Of a DNA stretch of 64,000 nucleotides, positions 35,191 to 43,760 are shown one piece after another (position 1 is the stretch's first letter; every line of letters starts with the position of its first letter). Under the pieces are notes generated by a model. It made no database searches and was not told the origin of the DNA. It saw only the letters and a list, made by a program, of their open reading frames with translations. The stretch spans positions 124,001 to 188,000 of the forward strand of contig CAVXSD010000010.1 in assembly GCA_963764305.1 (NCBI GenBank). The letters run 5' to 3'. Source of the DNA: Bog-473 sp963764305. Its GTDB lineage: Bacteria > Actinomycetota > Acidimicrobiia > Acidimicrobiales > RAAP-2. A program made the position numbers and the translations under genes.

Positions 35191-36129
35191 TCAGTCCCTC
35201 GTGCGGAGCGACAGCCCGCGCTCGTCCAGTCGCTGGACGACCTCGTCTGCCGACTTCTGGCCGAAATTGGTGATGGCCAGGAGGTCGTCCATGGTGCGCT
35301 CGACCAGCTCGCCGATCGTGTTGATCTGCGCCCGCTTGAGGCAGTTGCGGGGGCGCTCGGAGAGGTCGAGCTCCTCGATGCGCAGGTCGAGGTCGGGCGA
35401 CCCGTGGGTGGTGGTGCCCGTGTCCCCGAGCTCCAGCCCCTGCGGCGCCTCCTCGAGGTCGGCCACGAGGGAGACCAGGTTGCGCAGCGTGTCACCGGCC
35501 GAGGCCAGCGCCTCGCGGGGCGAGATGGTGCCGTCGGTCTCGATGTCGAGCACCAGGCGGTCGTAGTTGGTCGACTGCTCCACCCGCACCGGCTCGATGT
35601 CGAAGGTGACGCGGTGCACCGGCGAGAAGATCGAGTCGATCGGGATGACACCGATGACCGAGGACTTCTTGTTCTTGTCGGCCGAGGCGTAGCCGCGCCC
35701 GCGCTCCACGGTCACGTCGACGGCCAGCCGGCCCTTGGCGTTGACCGAGGCGATGTGCAGGTCGGGGTTCAGGATCTCGACGTCGGACGTCAGCTGCAGG
35801 TTCGCGGCGGTGGCGTCGGCGGGGCCGCGCACGTCGAGACGGAGCGTCACGGGCTCGTCGGACTGCACCCGGACCAGCAGGTCCTTGAGGTTGAGGATGA
35901 TGTCGGTGACGTCCTCCTTGACCCCGGGGAGCGTCGTGAACTCGTGCAGCGCCTCGTCGAAGCGGAGCTGGGTCACGGCCCCGCCCGGGATGGACGACAG
36001 CAGTGTGCGCCGGAGCGAGTTACCGAGTGTGGTGCCGAAGCCCGGGTCGAGCGGGCCGATGGCGAACCGCTGCCGGTTGTTCTGCTCCTCGTCGACGACT
36101 TCGACGATCGGCCGTTGGATGATCAGCAT
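35191..36129 (-). CDS. rpoA: RNA polymerase alpha subunit
   Basis: 312 residues. The assembly domain (about 1-230) contains GPLDPGFGTTLGNSLRRTLL and the DVTDIILNLKDL segment; the C-terminal domain (about 245-312) has LDLSERPRNCLKRAQINTIG and a helix-hairpin-helix pattern that binds UP elements and activators. The linker carries LELGDTGTTTHGSPD. It lies 30 bases after rpsD in the alpha operon. Confidence 0.97.
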   Translation of the reverse strand: MLIIQRPIVEVVDEEQNNRQRFAIGPLDPGFGTTLGNSLRRTLLSSIPGGAVTQLRFDEALHEFTTLPGVKEDVTDIILNLKDLLVRVQSDEPVTLRLDVRGPADATAANLQLTSDVEILNPDLHIASVNAKGRLAVDVTVERGRGYASADKNKKSSVIGVIPIDSIFSPVHRVTFDIEPVRVEQSTNYDRLVLDIETDGTISPREALASAGDTLRNLVSLVADLEEAPQGLELGDTGTTTHGSPDLDLRIEELDLSERPRNCLKRAQINTIGELVERTMDDLLAITNFGQKSADEVVQRLDERGLSLRTRD

Positions 36130-36159
36130 GGTGGGTACTCCTGTTGCAGGGGACGGGGG

Positions 36160-36807
36160 CTACTTCGAGTACAGCTCGACGATCAACTGCTCCTGAATGG
36201 GCTCGTCGATGTGCTCACGCAGCGGCGGGTTCAGGACGGACACCGAGAAGCCGGCATCGCCGGTCTCGAGCCAGGCCGGGGTCTGGCGCTCGAGCGTGTC
36301 CATGTTGCGGCGCACGAGGAAGTTCCCCCGCGTGGCCTCGCGCAGCACGACGGTGTCGCCCTTGCGCACCCGGTAGCTCGGGATGGTGACGCGCTTGCCG
36401 TTCACGCTCACGTGGCCGTGCCGCACGAACTGGCGGGCCTGGCGGCGGCTCGCTCCCCAGCCGGCCCGGAAGACGACGTTGTCGAGGCGGAGCTCCAGGT
36501 TGCGCAGCAGGTTCTCACCGGTGATGCCGCCCTGGCGAGTGGCCTCCTCGTACATGTTGCGGAACTGCTTCTCCAGGATTCCGTAGATGCGGCGCGCCTT
36601 CTGCTTCTCGCGCAGCTGGGCCAGGTACTCAGAGCCCTGGCGCATGCGGTCGCGGCCGTGCTCGCCGGGTGGGTAGGCGCGGCTGTGCCGGTCGGTGACC
36701 GCCTCGGAGACCGGGCACTTGAGCGAGTAACAGCGCTCGCCCTTCAAGAACAGCTTGGTCCGCTCGCGCCGGCACAGGCGGCACACGGGACCGGTGTATC
36801 GAGCCAT
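36160..36807 (-). CDS. rpsD: Ribosomal protein S4
   Basis: 215 residues. The N-terminus has four cysteines in VCRLCRRERTKLFL and ERCYSLKCP, the zinc-binding form. The S4 RNA-binding domain has LELRLDNVVFRAGWGASRRQ and RQFVRHGHVSVNGKRVTIPS. It binds 16S rRNA early in 30S assembly and in some bacteria represses the alpha operon. It lies between rpsK and rpoA with spacers of 42 and 30 bases. Confidence 0.97.
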   Translation of the reverse strand: MARYTGPVCRLCRRERTKLFLKGERCYSLKCPVSEAVTDRHSRAYPPGEHGRDRMRQGSEYLAQLREKQKARRIYGILEKQFRNMYEEATRQGGITGENLLRNLELRLDNVVFRAGWGASRRQARQFVRHGHVSVNGKRVTIPSYRVRKGDTVVLREATRGNFLVRRNMDTLERQTPAWLETGDAGFSVSVLNPPLREHIDEPIQEQLIVELYSK

Positions 36808-36849
36808 GGGGTGGGGTTCCTCTTCCTCTGTGTCTCTCGGTTGCGGGGC

Positions 36850-37251
36850 CTAGACCCGGCGCCGCTTCTTGGGCCGGCAGCCGTTGTGCGGGATCGGGGT
36901 GACGTCCTTGATGCCCACGACCTCGATCCCGACCGCAGCCAGGGAGCGGATCGCCGTCTCGCGGCCGGAGCCGGGGCCGCGCACGAGGACGTCGACCTTG
37001 CGCACGCCGTGCTCCATGGCCCGCTTGGCACAGGCCTCGGCGGCCAGTTGGGCGGCGAACGGGGTGGATTTTCGTGATCCCTTGAAGCCGACGTTCCCGG
37101 CCGAGGCCCAGGCGAGGATGTTGCCCTCGGGGTCGGCGATGGACACGATCGTGTTGTTGAAGGAGCTCTTGATGTGGGCGACCCCGTAGGCGATGTTCTT
37201 GCGCTCCTTGCGGCGGGGGCGGCGGGCGCCGGGCTTGGCGGTCTTGGCCAC
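36850..37251 (-). CDS. rpsK: Ribosomal protein S11
   Basis: 133 residues from GTG 37251, which overlaps the rpsM stop by one base (TAGTG). Conserved core: GVAHIKSSFNNTIVSIADPE, AQLAAEACAKRAMEHGVRKV and VLVRGPGSGRETAIRSL, ending DVTPIPHNGCRPKKRRRV. It sits on the 30S platform near the mRNA exit. Confidence 0.97.
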   Translation of the reverse strand: MAKTAKPGARRPRRKERKNIAYGVAHIKSSFNNTIVSIADPEGNILAWASAGNVGFKGSRKSTPFAAQLAAEACAKRAMEHGVRKVDVLVRGPGSGRETAIRSLAAVGIEVVGIKDVTPIPHNGCRPKKRRRV

Positions 37252-37628
37252 TACTTCTTCACCTTCTTCTTGCCGGCCACCGTCTTCTTGGGGCCTTTAC
37301 GGGTGCGGGCATTGGTGTGCGTGCGCTGGCCGTGGACGGGCAGGCCCTTGCGGTGGCGCACCCCCTGGTAGCAGTTGATCTCCATCTTGCGCTTGATGTC
37401 CTGGGACACGTCGCGCCGCAGGTCACCTTCGACCCGGAAGCTGGTGTCGATGTAGGTCCGGAGCCGGGCGACCTCTTCGTCGGTCAGGTCGCGGACGCGG
37501 GTGGACGGGTTCACGTCGACCGCCTGGCAGATCTGCGTCGACAGGGTCGAGCCGATGCCGTAGATATAGGTCAGCGAGATCTCGAGCCGCTTCTCGCGCG
37601 GGATGTCCACTCCGGATATTCGGGCCAT
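37251..37628 (-). CDS. rpsM: Ribosomal protein S13
   Basis: 125 residues. ATG 37628 has AGAGGAAGA upstream and begins MARISGVDIPREKRLEISLT. The helix-two-turn-helix element is LTYIYGIGSTLSTQICQAV. The tail is basic (GPKKTVAGKKKVKK) and reaches the subunit bridge and tRNA in known structures. Confidence 0.97.
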   Translation of the reverse strand: MARISGVDIPREKRLEISLTYIYGIGSTLSTQICQAVDVNPSTRVRDLTDEEVARLRTYIDTSFRVEGDLRRDVSQDIKRKMEINCYQGVRHRKGLPVHGQRTHTNARTRKGPKKTVAGKKKVKK

Positions 37629-37641
37629 CTGTCTTCCTCTC

Positions 37642-37755
37642 CTAGCCCTGCCGCTGCTTGTGACGCGGGTTGTCACAGATCACCCGGACCACGCCGCGGC
37701 GCCGGATGACCTTGCACTTCTCACAGATCGGCTTCACGCTTGGCCGAACCTTCAC
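37642..37755 (-). CDS. rpmJ: Ribosomal protein L36 (zinc-binding form)
   Basis: 37 residues from GTG 37755 with GGGGAG upstream. The sequence starts VKVRPSVKPICEKCKVIRRR and keeps the zinc ligands Cys11, Cys14, Cys27 and His32. It lies between infA and rpsM, the usual bacterial order, 13 bases from each. Confidence 0.95.
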   Translation of the reverse strand: MKVRPSVKPICEKCKVIRRRGVVRVICDNPRHKQRQG

Positions 37756-37768
37756 TTGACTCCCCGTC

Positions 37769-37993
37769 CTACTTGTACCGATAGGTGATCCGACCCCGGT
37801 TGAGGTCGTACGGAGTGATCTCCACCTGCACCTTGTCCCCTGGGAGAATGCGGATGCGGTGCATCCGCATCTTTCCCGAGCTATGCGCCAACACCTTGTG
37901 TCCGTTCTCCAACTCCACACGGAACATCGCATTGGGCAGTGGCTCGACCACCGTGCCTTCGAGCACGATGGCATCTTCCTTGGGCTTGGGCAG
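37769..37993 (-). CDS. infA: Translation initiation factor IF-1, apparent CTG start
   Basis: 74 residues of S1/OB fold: AIVLEGTVVEPLPNAMFRVE, LENGHKVLAHSSGKMRMH and a C-terminal ITPYDLNRGRITYRYK, all as expected. No ATG, GTG or TTG stands where the family starts. The codon is CTG 37993, with AGGAG eight bases upstream and PKPKEDA directly after. The next in-frame ATG upstream (38113) would add 40 non-family residues. IF-1 binds the A site during initiation. The 3' neighbour is rpmJ; a promoter may lie at 38133-38161. Confidence 0.93.
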   Translation of the reverse strand: MPKPKEDAIVLEGTVVEPLPNAMFRVELENGHKVLAHSSGKMRMHRIRILPGDKVQVEITPYDLNRGRITYRYK

Positions 37994-38132
37994 GTGACTC
38001 TCTCCTGATCGTCGTTCTGATGTGCTCCCCCGACCGCACCGGTGGCGCGGGGCCGGAACGGGGCGGAATCGGGCGTGGCCATCGAGCAGCCCATCCCCAC
38101 GGGAACGGACCATGCCCCAGGCCCAGCGAAAA

Positions 38133-38161
38133 AGTCTACCGCATCCTGGGGGGATTTCCAG
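38133..38161 (-). promoter_or_regulatory. Possible promoter upstream of infA
   Basis: On the minus strand TAGACT fits a -10 box, with CTGGAA 17 bases before it as a weak -35. It lies in the 211-base gap between map and infA, about 140 bases before the infA start, the longest spacer in this part of the cluster apart from rpsJ-rplC. Confidence 0.35.
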
Positions 38162-38204
38162 CCGGTGTTGGTGAAAGTCCTGGCCGGGCCCCGGATCGGT
38201 GGCC

Positions 38205-38945
38205 TCAGGCCAGGGTGAAAACCTCGGGTCCGTCGGGGGTCACTGCGATCGTGTGCTCGAAATGGGCCGAGAGGCTCCCGTCGGCCGTCACCACGCTCCA
38301 GCGGTCCTCGAGCAGCACGGTCTCGGGCGAGCCGACGTTGACCATGGGCTCGACGGCGAACACGTTGCCCGTCTTGAGGGTCGGGCCCTTGGTGCCGGGC
38401 CAGTAGTTCGGCACCTGGGGCTGCTCGTGCATGGCCGTGCCGATGGCGTGGCCCACGTACTCCCGGACCACGCTGAAGCCGGCCGCCTCCGCCACGTCCT
38501 GGACCGCCCGTCCAATCTCGTTGAGGGAGTTTCCCCTGGTCATCTGCTCGATCCCCGCCCAGAGGCTGCGCTCGGTGACCTCCAGCAGCGCCTCCGCCTC
38601 CTTGGAGATGGTGCCGATACCCATGGTGAAGGCGGCGTCGCCGTGGTAGCCCTCGATGATGGCGCCGCAGTCGACGGAGAGGATGTCCCCCTCCTCGAGC
38701 ACGTAGCCGCCCGGGATCCCGTGGACGATCATGGAATTGGGCGAGGTGCAGATGACCGCCGGGAACCCGTGGTAGCCGAGGAAGTTCGAGGTGGCGCCGC
38801 GGCGCTCGAGGACGTCGCGGGCCACCGCGTCGAGGTCGGCGGTGGTCACGCCCGGCTTGGCGGCGGCCCGGGTCGCCTCGTGCATCTCGGCCACGACCTT
38901 GCCGGCTCGGCGCATCTTGGCCAGTTCGCCGTCGTTCCGCCTCAC
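38205..38945 (-). CDS. map: Methionine aminopeptidase type I
   Basis: 246 residues from GTG 38945, overlapping the adk stop by four bases. Metal ligands are visible in LSVDCGAIIEGYHGDAAFT (two Asp), GHAIGTAMHEQPQV (His), VFAVEPMVNV (Glu) and SAHFEHTIAV (Glu). The segment LGYHGFPAVICTSPNSMIVH is typical. It removes initiator Met from nascent chains. It follows secY-adk, as in most bacteria. Confidence 0.96.
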   Translation of the reverse strand: MRRNDGELAKMRRAGKVVAEMHEATRAAAKPGVTTADLDAVARDVLERRGATSNFLGYHGFPAVICTSPNSMIVHGIPGGYVLEEGDILSVDCGAIIEGYHGDAAFTMGIGTISKEAEALLEVTERSLWAGIEQMTRGNSLNEIGRAVQDVAEAAGFSVVREYVGHAIGTAMHEQPQVPNYWPGTKGPTLKTGNVFAVEPMVNVGSPETVLLEDRWSVVTADGSLSAHFEHTIAVTPDGPEVFTLA

Positions 38946-39625
38946 CGGTCCGCCTCCTCCCGCAATTGCTTGCGCAGGACGTCGATGGCCCCGACCATAC
39001 GCCGGGTCACGGCGTCGGGTGAGCCGGTGCCGTTGATCTCGACCAGGAGGTTGCGCTCCTTGTACCAATCGAGCAGGGGAGCCGTCTCCTCCTCGTAGAG
39101 GTTGAGCCGGCGCTCGATCGCCTCCTCGGTGTCGTCCTCCCGCTGGACCACCTCGCCGCCGCAGACGTCGCACGTCCAATTGACCAGCGGCGGGGCCGCC
39201 GTCGAGTAGTTGGCGCCACAGTCCACGCAGACGCGGCGCGAGACCAGGCGCTTCATGACCAGGTTGGTCGGGACCTGGAGGTCGATCACCAGGTCGAGTC
39301 CGAAGGGTTGCATGATCTTCTCGAGCGACTCGGCCTGGACCGTTGTGCGCGGGCACCCGTCGAGCACGAAGCCCCGCCCGGCGGTGTCGCGCTCGGAGAG
39401 GCGGCCACCCACCATCTCCATGACCATCTCGTCGGGAATGAGCTCACCTTGGTCCATGAGCGAGTGCGCGCGCTTTCCCAGCGGCGAGCGCGACTTGACC
39501 TCGCTGCGCAGCATGTCCCCGGTGGAGACATGCGGCACGACGTAGTGATGGGAGAGGCGCACACACTGCGTCCCCTTCCCGGCCCCCTGCTTGCCGAGGA
39601 CCACGAGCCTGACCCCGGGAATCAC
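38942..39625 (-). CDS. adk: Adenylate kinase, long form with zinc LID
   Basis: 227 residues. The P-loop is VVLGKQGAGKGTQCVRLS (residues 11-20, Gln where most have Pro). The AMP region has HVSTGDMLRSEV, and FVLDGCPRTTVQAESLEKI follows. The LID domain carries VCVDCGANYS and CDVCGGEVVQRED, a four-cysteine zinc site. It converts ATP and AMP to ADP and lies seven bases after secY. Confidence 0.96.
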   Translation of the reverse strand: MIPGVRLVVLGKQGAGKGTQCVRLSHHYVVPHVSTGDMLRSEVKSRSPLGKRAHSLMDQGELIPDEMVMEMVGGRLSERDTAGRGFVLDGCPRTTVQAESLEKIMQPFGLDLVIDLQVPTNLVMKRLVSRRVCVDCGANYSTAAPPLVNWTCDVCGGEVVQREDDTEEAIERRLNLYEEETAPLLDWYKERNLLVEINGTGSPDAVTRRMVGAIDVLRKQLREEADR

Positions 39626-39631
39626 CGGCGC

Positions 39632-40918
39632 CTACTTGAGGAAGCCCTCGTAGTTGCGCATCATCAACTGGCTGTCGATCTGGCGCATGGTCTCGAGGGC
39701 GACGCCCACCGAGATCAGCAGGGTGGTCCCGTAGAAGGGGAAGCGGTTCAGGTGCCAGAGCGCCATGAGCAGTGAGGGCACGACGGCCACGGACCCGAGG
39801 AACAGTGCCCCGACGACCGTGATGCGGCTGAGGATGTGCGCGAAGTACCGCTCGGTGGGCGGTCCCGGCCGGATGCCGGGCACGAACCCGCCCTGCTTGC
39901 GGATCAGGTCGGCCTGCTGGTGGGGGTCGAAGGCGACGTACACGTAGAAGAAGGTGAACATCACGATCAGCAGGAAATACGCCAGGATGTAGAAGAAGCT
40001 CGTCGGGGTCAGGCTGTTGCGCACGAAGTTCTGGAACCAGTTCCACGGGACGACGTTCGAGAGCAGCACCGGGATGTACAGCACCGAGCTGGCGAAGATG
40101 ATCGGGATCACGCCGGACTGGTTGACCTTGAGCGGGATGTAGGTGGAGCTGCCGCCGTACATTCGGCGGCCGACCACCCGCCGGGCGAACGTGACGGGAA
40201 TTCGCCTCTGGCCCTGATCCATGAAGACGATGAAGACCAGCAAGGCCAGCGAGACGATGATGATGATCGAGAATTTCGCCCGGCCCCCTTCCTCGTAGAT
40301 CGCCTTGAATCCCGTGGGGATGGCGGCCACCACGTTGGCGAAGATCAGGATCGACATGCCCTGGCCGATGCCGCGCTGGGTGATGAGCTCGGCCAGCCAC
40401 ATGACGAAGGCCGTGCCGGCGGTCAGGATCAGCACCATGAAGAGGGCCAGCGGCCAGTTGAAGCTGGGGATGAGGTCGACGCTGGTGCCGAGCAGGGCCG
40501 AGTCGTGGCCGTGGAAGGCGTAGACGAGGCCGGAGGACTGCATGACGGCCAGGGCCACCGTGAGGTAGCGGGTGGTCTGGGTGATCTTCTTCTGGCCGAC
40601 TGCGCCCTGGTCGCGCCACTCCTCGAGCTTGGGGATGACGGTGGAGAGCAGCTGAATGATGATGGAGCTCGTGATGTAGGGCATGACGCCCAGGCCGAAG
40701 ACGGCCAGGCGCACCAGGGCGCCCCCACTGAAGAGGTTGAGGAATCCGAGCACACCCGACGCGGAGGCCGAGCTCTCGAGGCTCTGCAGGCGCGACCAGT
40801 TGACACCGGGTACCGGGACGTTGGCCCCGATCTGGTACAGGGCGATGATGGCCAGCGTGAAGACGACCTTGTTCCGAAGGTCGGGGACCCTGAAGATGTT
40901 GGCGAGACGGGAGAGCAT
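39632..40918 (-). CDS. secY: Protein translocase subunit SecY
   Basis: 428 residues with ten predicted membrane segments; the first is VVFTLAIIALYQIGANVPVP, and further ones are evident to LLISVGVALETMRQI. The channel signature LGVMPYITSSIIIQLLSTVI and the cytoplasmic loop IRPGPPTERYFAHIL (usually IRPG.PT) are present. It forms the SecYEG pore in the plasma membrane. It sits between rplO and adk as in most spc operons. Confidence 0.97.
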   Translation of the reverse strand: MLSRLANIFRVPDLRNKVVFTLAIIALYQIGANVPVPGVNWSRLQSLESSASASGVLGFLNLFSGGALVRLAVFGLGVMPYITSSIIIQLLSTVIPKLEEWRDQGAVGQKKITQTTRYLTVALAVMQSSGLVYAFHGHDSALLGTSVDLIPSFNWPLALFMVLILTAGTAFVMWLAELITQRGIGQGMSILIFANVVAAIPTGFKAIYEEGGRAKFSIIIIVSLALLVFIVFMDQGQRRIPVTFARRVVGRRMYGGSSTYIPLKVNQSGVIPIIFASSVLYIPVLLSNVVPWNWFQNFVRNSLTPTSFFYILAYFLLIVMFTFFYVYVAFDPHQQADLIRKQGGFVPGIRPGPPTERYFAHILSRITVVGALFLGSVAVVPSLLMALWHLNRFPFYGTTLLISVGVALETMRQIDSQLMMRNYEGFLK

Positions 40919-40955
40919 GGCCCTTCCTCTCAGTGCGGTCCCGGTGCGGTGGCCA

Positions 40956-41444
40956 CTAGCGGTTCATCAGGGCGTTGCCCGAGGCGGGCGGGCGCCCGTC
41001 CGCGAACGGAAGTGCCTCGCGCTCGACGCGACCCCCGGCGGCGGTGATGGCCGCCTCGGCCGACTTGGAGAAGGCGTGGGCCGAGACCCGGACCGGACGG
41101 CTGAGCGAGCCCTGGCCCAGGATCTTCACCAGGGCCTTCGGGCGCACCAGACCGGCCTCGACCAGCGTCTCGATCGTGACCTCGTCGGCGCCCAGGGCGT
41201 CGAGCGCGGCCAGGTTGACCGGGGTGTACTCGACCCGGAAGGGGTTCTTGAACCCCTTCAGCTTGGGAATGCGCTGCATCAGGGGGAGCTGGCCTCCCTC
41301 GAAGCCGGCCGGCATGGTGTTGCGGGCCTTCTGGCCCTTGGTCCCGCGGCCGGCCGTCTTGTGGCCCTTGCCCCCGGTGCCGCGGCCGACCCGGCGCTTG
41401 GCCGTGGTCGCGCCCTTGGGCGGCGCCAGATCGTGGAGCTTCAC
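40956..41444 (-). CDS. rplO: Ribosomal protein L15
   Basis: 162 residues from GTG 41444, overlapping the rpmD stop (GTGA). Glycine- and basic-rich N-terminus (KRRVGRGTGGKGHKTAGRGT), conserved QLPLMQRIPKLKGFKNPF and a compact C-terminal domain. A late assembly protein of 50S. Confidence 0.96.
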   Translation of the reverse strand: MKLHDLAPPKGATTAKRRVGRGTGGKGHKTAGRGTKGQKARNTMPAGFEGGQLPLMQRIPKLKGFKNPFRVEYTPVNLAALDALGADEVTIETLVEAGLVRPKALVKILGQGSLSRPVRVSAHAFSKSAEAAITAAGGRVEREALPFADGRPPASGNALMNR

Positions 41445-41656
41445 TTCGACACCTCCTCGATGCGGATCAGGTGGGGCACGCGGGCCAGCATGCCCCTGAT
41501 TTCGGGGCGGTCCGGCAGCTCATTGGACTGGCCGATGCCGCGCAGGCCCAGGGCCCGCAGCGTGCCACGGTGCTTCGGCTTGGTGCCGATGGCCGAGCGG
41601 GTCTGCGTGACGAGCAGGCGGGGCCCGTCCGCCGCCTTCTTGGTCGTGGCGGCCAT
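41441..41656 (-). CDS. rpmD: Ribosomal protein L30
   Basis: 71 residues from ATG 41656. LVTQTRSAIGTKPKHRGTLR and LGLRGIGQSNELPDRPEIRG match the single-domain bacterial L30. A ten-residue N-terminal extension precedes the fold. It starts two bases after rpsE and overlaps rplO. Confidence 0.95.
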   Translation of the reverse strand: MAATTKKAADGPRLLVTQTRSAIGTKPKHRGTLRALGLRGIGQSNELPDRPEIRGMLARVPHLIRIEEVSK

Positions 41657-41658
41657 GG

Positions 41659-42210
41659 TCAGCGCGTCTCCGCCGCGAACAGGTCCGTCTCCCGCTTGCG
41701 CTCGCGGTAGGCCCGCAGGACGCCGCCGGGGGTCACCTCGTCGGCCGACTTGCCGCGCAGCGCGGCGACGTCGTCGGGGCGTCGCAGTTGCTTGAGCCCG
41801 GCGATGGTGGCGTGGGCGACGTTGATCCCGTTCGACGAACCCAGCGACTTGGCCAGGATGTCCCGGATGCCGGCCATCTCGAGGATGTGGCGCGCCGCGC
41901 CGCCGGCGATCACGCCGGTCCCGGGCGCCGCCGGCTTGAGCAGCACACGGCCGGCACCGCTCTCGCCGATGACCGGGTGGACGATGGTGCTGCCGGCCAG
42001 GGGCACCTCGAACAGGTTCTTGCGCGCCTCTTCGATCCCCTTCTGCACCGCCAGCCCGGCCTCCTTCGCCTTGCCGTAGCCGAGGCCGACCTTGCCGTTG
42101 CCGTCGCCCACCACCATCAGCGCGGCAAAGGAGAACCGTCGACCACCCTTGACCACCTTGGCCACGCGGTTCACCTTGATGGTGCGCTCTTCGTACTGTG
42201 TGTCGACCAT
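41659..42210 (-). CDS. rpsE: Ribosomal protein S5
   Basis: 183 residues. The double-stranded RNA-binding segment is TIKVNRVAKVVKGGRRFSFA, followed by LMVVGDGNGKVGLGYGKAKE and the KPAAPGTGVIAGGAARHILE loop where spectinomycin and ram mutations map in other bacteria. It lies two bases after rplR. Confidence 0.97.
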   Translation of the reverse strand: MVDTQYEERTIKVNRVAKVVKGGRRFSFAALMVVGDGNGKVGLGYGKAKEAGLAVQKGIEEARKNLFEVPLAGSTIVHPVIGESGAGRVLLKPAAPGTGVIAGGAARHILEMAGIRDILAKSLGSSNGINVAHATIAGLKQLRRPDDVAALRGKSADEVTPGGVLRAYRERKRETDLFAAETR

Positions 42211-42212
42211 GA

Positions 42213-42587
42213 TCAGAACTCCAGTCCCTCGGCCCGTGCCGCGTCTGCCAGGACGGCGACACGCCCGTGGTACACGAAGCCCCCACGGTCAAAGACCACC
42301 TTGGTGATCCCGGCCGCTTTCGCCCTCGTGCCGAGGAGGCGCCCGACCGATTCTGCGCCCGTCACGTTACCGCCACCGCTCTTGCCCAATGACGCGCGCA
42401 GGTCGGGCTCCACCGACGAGGCCGCAACCAGGGTGCGCCCGGCGGCGTCGTCGATGAGCTGGGCCGAGATGTGCCGGTTGGACCGGTGGACGGCCAGCCG
42501 GGGGCACTCGGCCGTGCCGCTGACTTTTGTGCGCACCCGGTCGTGACGCCGGAGGCGCAGGCGGGTGCGATCGCTGGTACGGGCCAT
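42213..42587 (-). CDS. rplR: Ribosomal protein L18
   Basis: 124 residues. RLRLRRHDRVRTKVSGTAEC and PRLAVHRSNRHISAQLIDD open the 5S rRNA-binding fold; AKAAGITKVVFDRGGFVYHG and a short tail close it. Its ATG overlaps the rplF stop by one base. Confidence 0.96.
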   Translation of the reverse strand: MARTSDRTRLRLRRHDRVRTKVSGTAECPRLAVHRSNRHISAQLIDDAAGRTLVAASSVEPDLRASLGKSGGGNVTGAESVGRLLGTRAKAAGITKVVFDRGGFVYHGRVAVLADAARAEGLEF

Positions 42588-43126
42588 TACTTGGCTGCCT
42601 TTCCTGCTTTGCGCAGCACGCGTTCGCCGGCGTAGCGCACGCCTTTGCCCTTGTAGGGCTCCGGCTTGCGCAGCTTGCGGATGTCGGCGGCCACCTGGCC
42701 CACCTTCTCCTTGTCGATCCCCCTGACGATGATCCGCGTCGGGACCGGGACCTCGAAGGTGATGCCCTCGGGGGCGTCGACATTGACCGGGTGGGAGAAG
42801 CCGAGCGCCAGCTCCAGGGCGCCGGGCCCCTTGGCCGTGGCGCGGTAGCCCACACCCACGATCTCGAGCTCCTTGGAGAAGCCCTCGGTCACGCCCGAGA
42901 CCATGTTGGCCACCAGCGAGCGCGACAGGCCGTGCAGGGCACGGTGCTGGCGCTCGTCGTCGGGGCGGCTGACCACGAGCGTGTCGCCCTCTTGCGCGAC
43001 GGTGATGCCCTCGGGCAGCTGGCGCTCGAGGGAGCCCTGGGGTCCCTTGACGCTCACCGTGGCCCCACTCAGGGTCACGGTGACGTTGGACGGGACCGCG
43101 ATGGGAGAGCGTCCGACGCGCGACAT
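42587..43126 (-). CDS. rplF: Ribosomal protein L6
   Basis: 179 residues with the family's two repeated domains. The N-terminal opening is MSRVGRSPIAVPSNVTVTLS; the C-terminal signature is PEPYKGKGVRYAGERVLRKA. It lies near the factor-binding site of 50S. It follows rpsH after 33 bases. Confidence 0.97.
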   Translation of the reverse strand: MSRVGRSPIAVPSNVTVTLSGATVSVKGPQGSLERQLPEGITVAQEGDTLVVSRPDDERQHRALHGLSRSLVANMVSGVTEGFSKELEIVGVGYRATAKGPGALELALGFSHPVNVDAPEGITFEVPVPTRIIVRGIDKEKVGQVAADIRKLRKPEPYKGKGVRYAGERVLRKAGKAAK

Positions 43127-43159
43127 CAGACCTCCCTCCGGGTCGTGACGGACAGGGCG

Positions 43160-43564
43160 CTACCAGACATGGCAGAGCACCTCCCCGCCCAGGTGCTTGC
43201 GACGCGCTTCGGCGTCGGTCAGCAGGCCCTGGCTGGTGGAGACCACCGCCACGCCCATGCCTCCGAGCACGCGCGGCATGCCGTCGGCCCGGGCGTAAAT
43301 CCGCAGACCGGGCTTGGAGACGCGCTTGATCCCCGCGATGGTCCGGGTGCGGTCGCCCGAGTACTTCAGGGTGATCTCCAGGGTGGTCCCGGGCTTGCCG
43401 GTGTTGGGCTCAACCGTGTAACTCGCGATGAAGCCTTCACGCTCGAGAACGGAGGCCAGCGACTCCTTCAGCTTGGAGCCGGGCATGCGCACCGTGTCGA
43501 ACATGGCGGAGTTGGCGTTGCGGATCCGCGTCAGCATGTCCGCGATGGGGTCGGTCATCGTCAT
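43160..43564 (-). CDS. rpsH: Ribosomal protein S8
   Basis: 134 residues. Opening MTMTDPIADMLTRIRNANSA and the RNA-binding C-terminal motif VSTSQGLLTDAEARRKHLGG are standard. S8 binds helix 21 of 16S rRNA and represses the spc operon in E. coli; no such leader was identified here. It begins six bases after rpsN. Confidence 0.97.
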   Translation of the reverse strand: MTMTDPIADMLTRIRNANSAMFDTVRMPGSKLKESLASVLEREGFIASYTVEPNTGKPGTTLEITLKYSGDRTRTIAGIKRVSKPGLRIYARADGMPRVLGGMGVAVVSTSQGLLTDAEARRKHLGGEVLCHVW

Positions 43565-43570
43565 GGCGGC

Positions 43571-43756
43571 CTACCAGCTTGCCTTCGTGACGCCAGGCAC
43601 CTCACCCGCGTGCACCATGACGCGCAGGCAGATGCGGCAGAGCCCGAACTTGCGGTACACGGCCTTCGGCCTCCCGCACCGCTGGCACCGGGTATATCCC
43701 CGCACCTTGAACTTGGGGGTGCGCTGCTGCTTCTCGATCAAAGCCTTCTTCGCCAT
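43571..43756 (-). CDS. rpsN: Ribosomal protein S14, type Z
   Basis: 61 residues, the short zinc form. The ligands are in YTRCQRCGRPKAVYRKFGLC, a CxxC pair and a third cysteine, followed by RIC. Other actinobacteria often carry a longer zinc-free paralogue elsewhere; none is in this window. It lies four bases after rplE. Confidence 0.97.
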   Translation of the reverse strand: MAKKALIEKQQRTPKFKVRGYTRCQRCGRPKAVYRKFGLCRICLRVMVHAGEVPGVTKASW

Positions 43757-43760
43757 GGTG

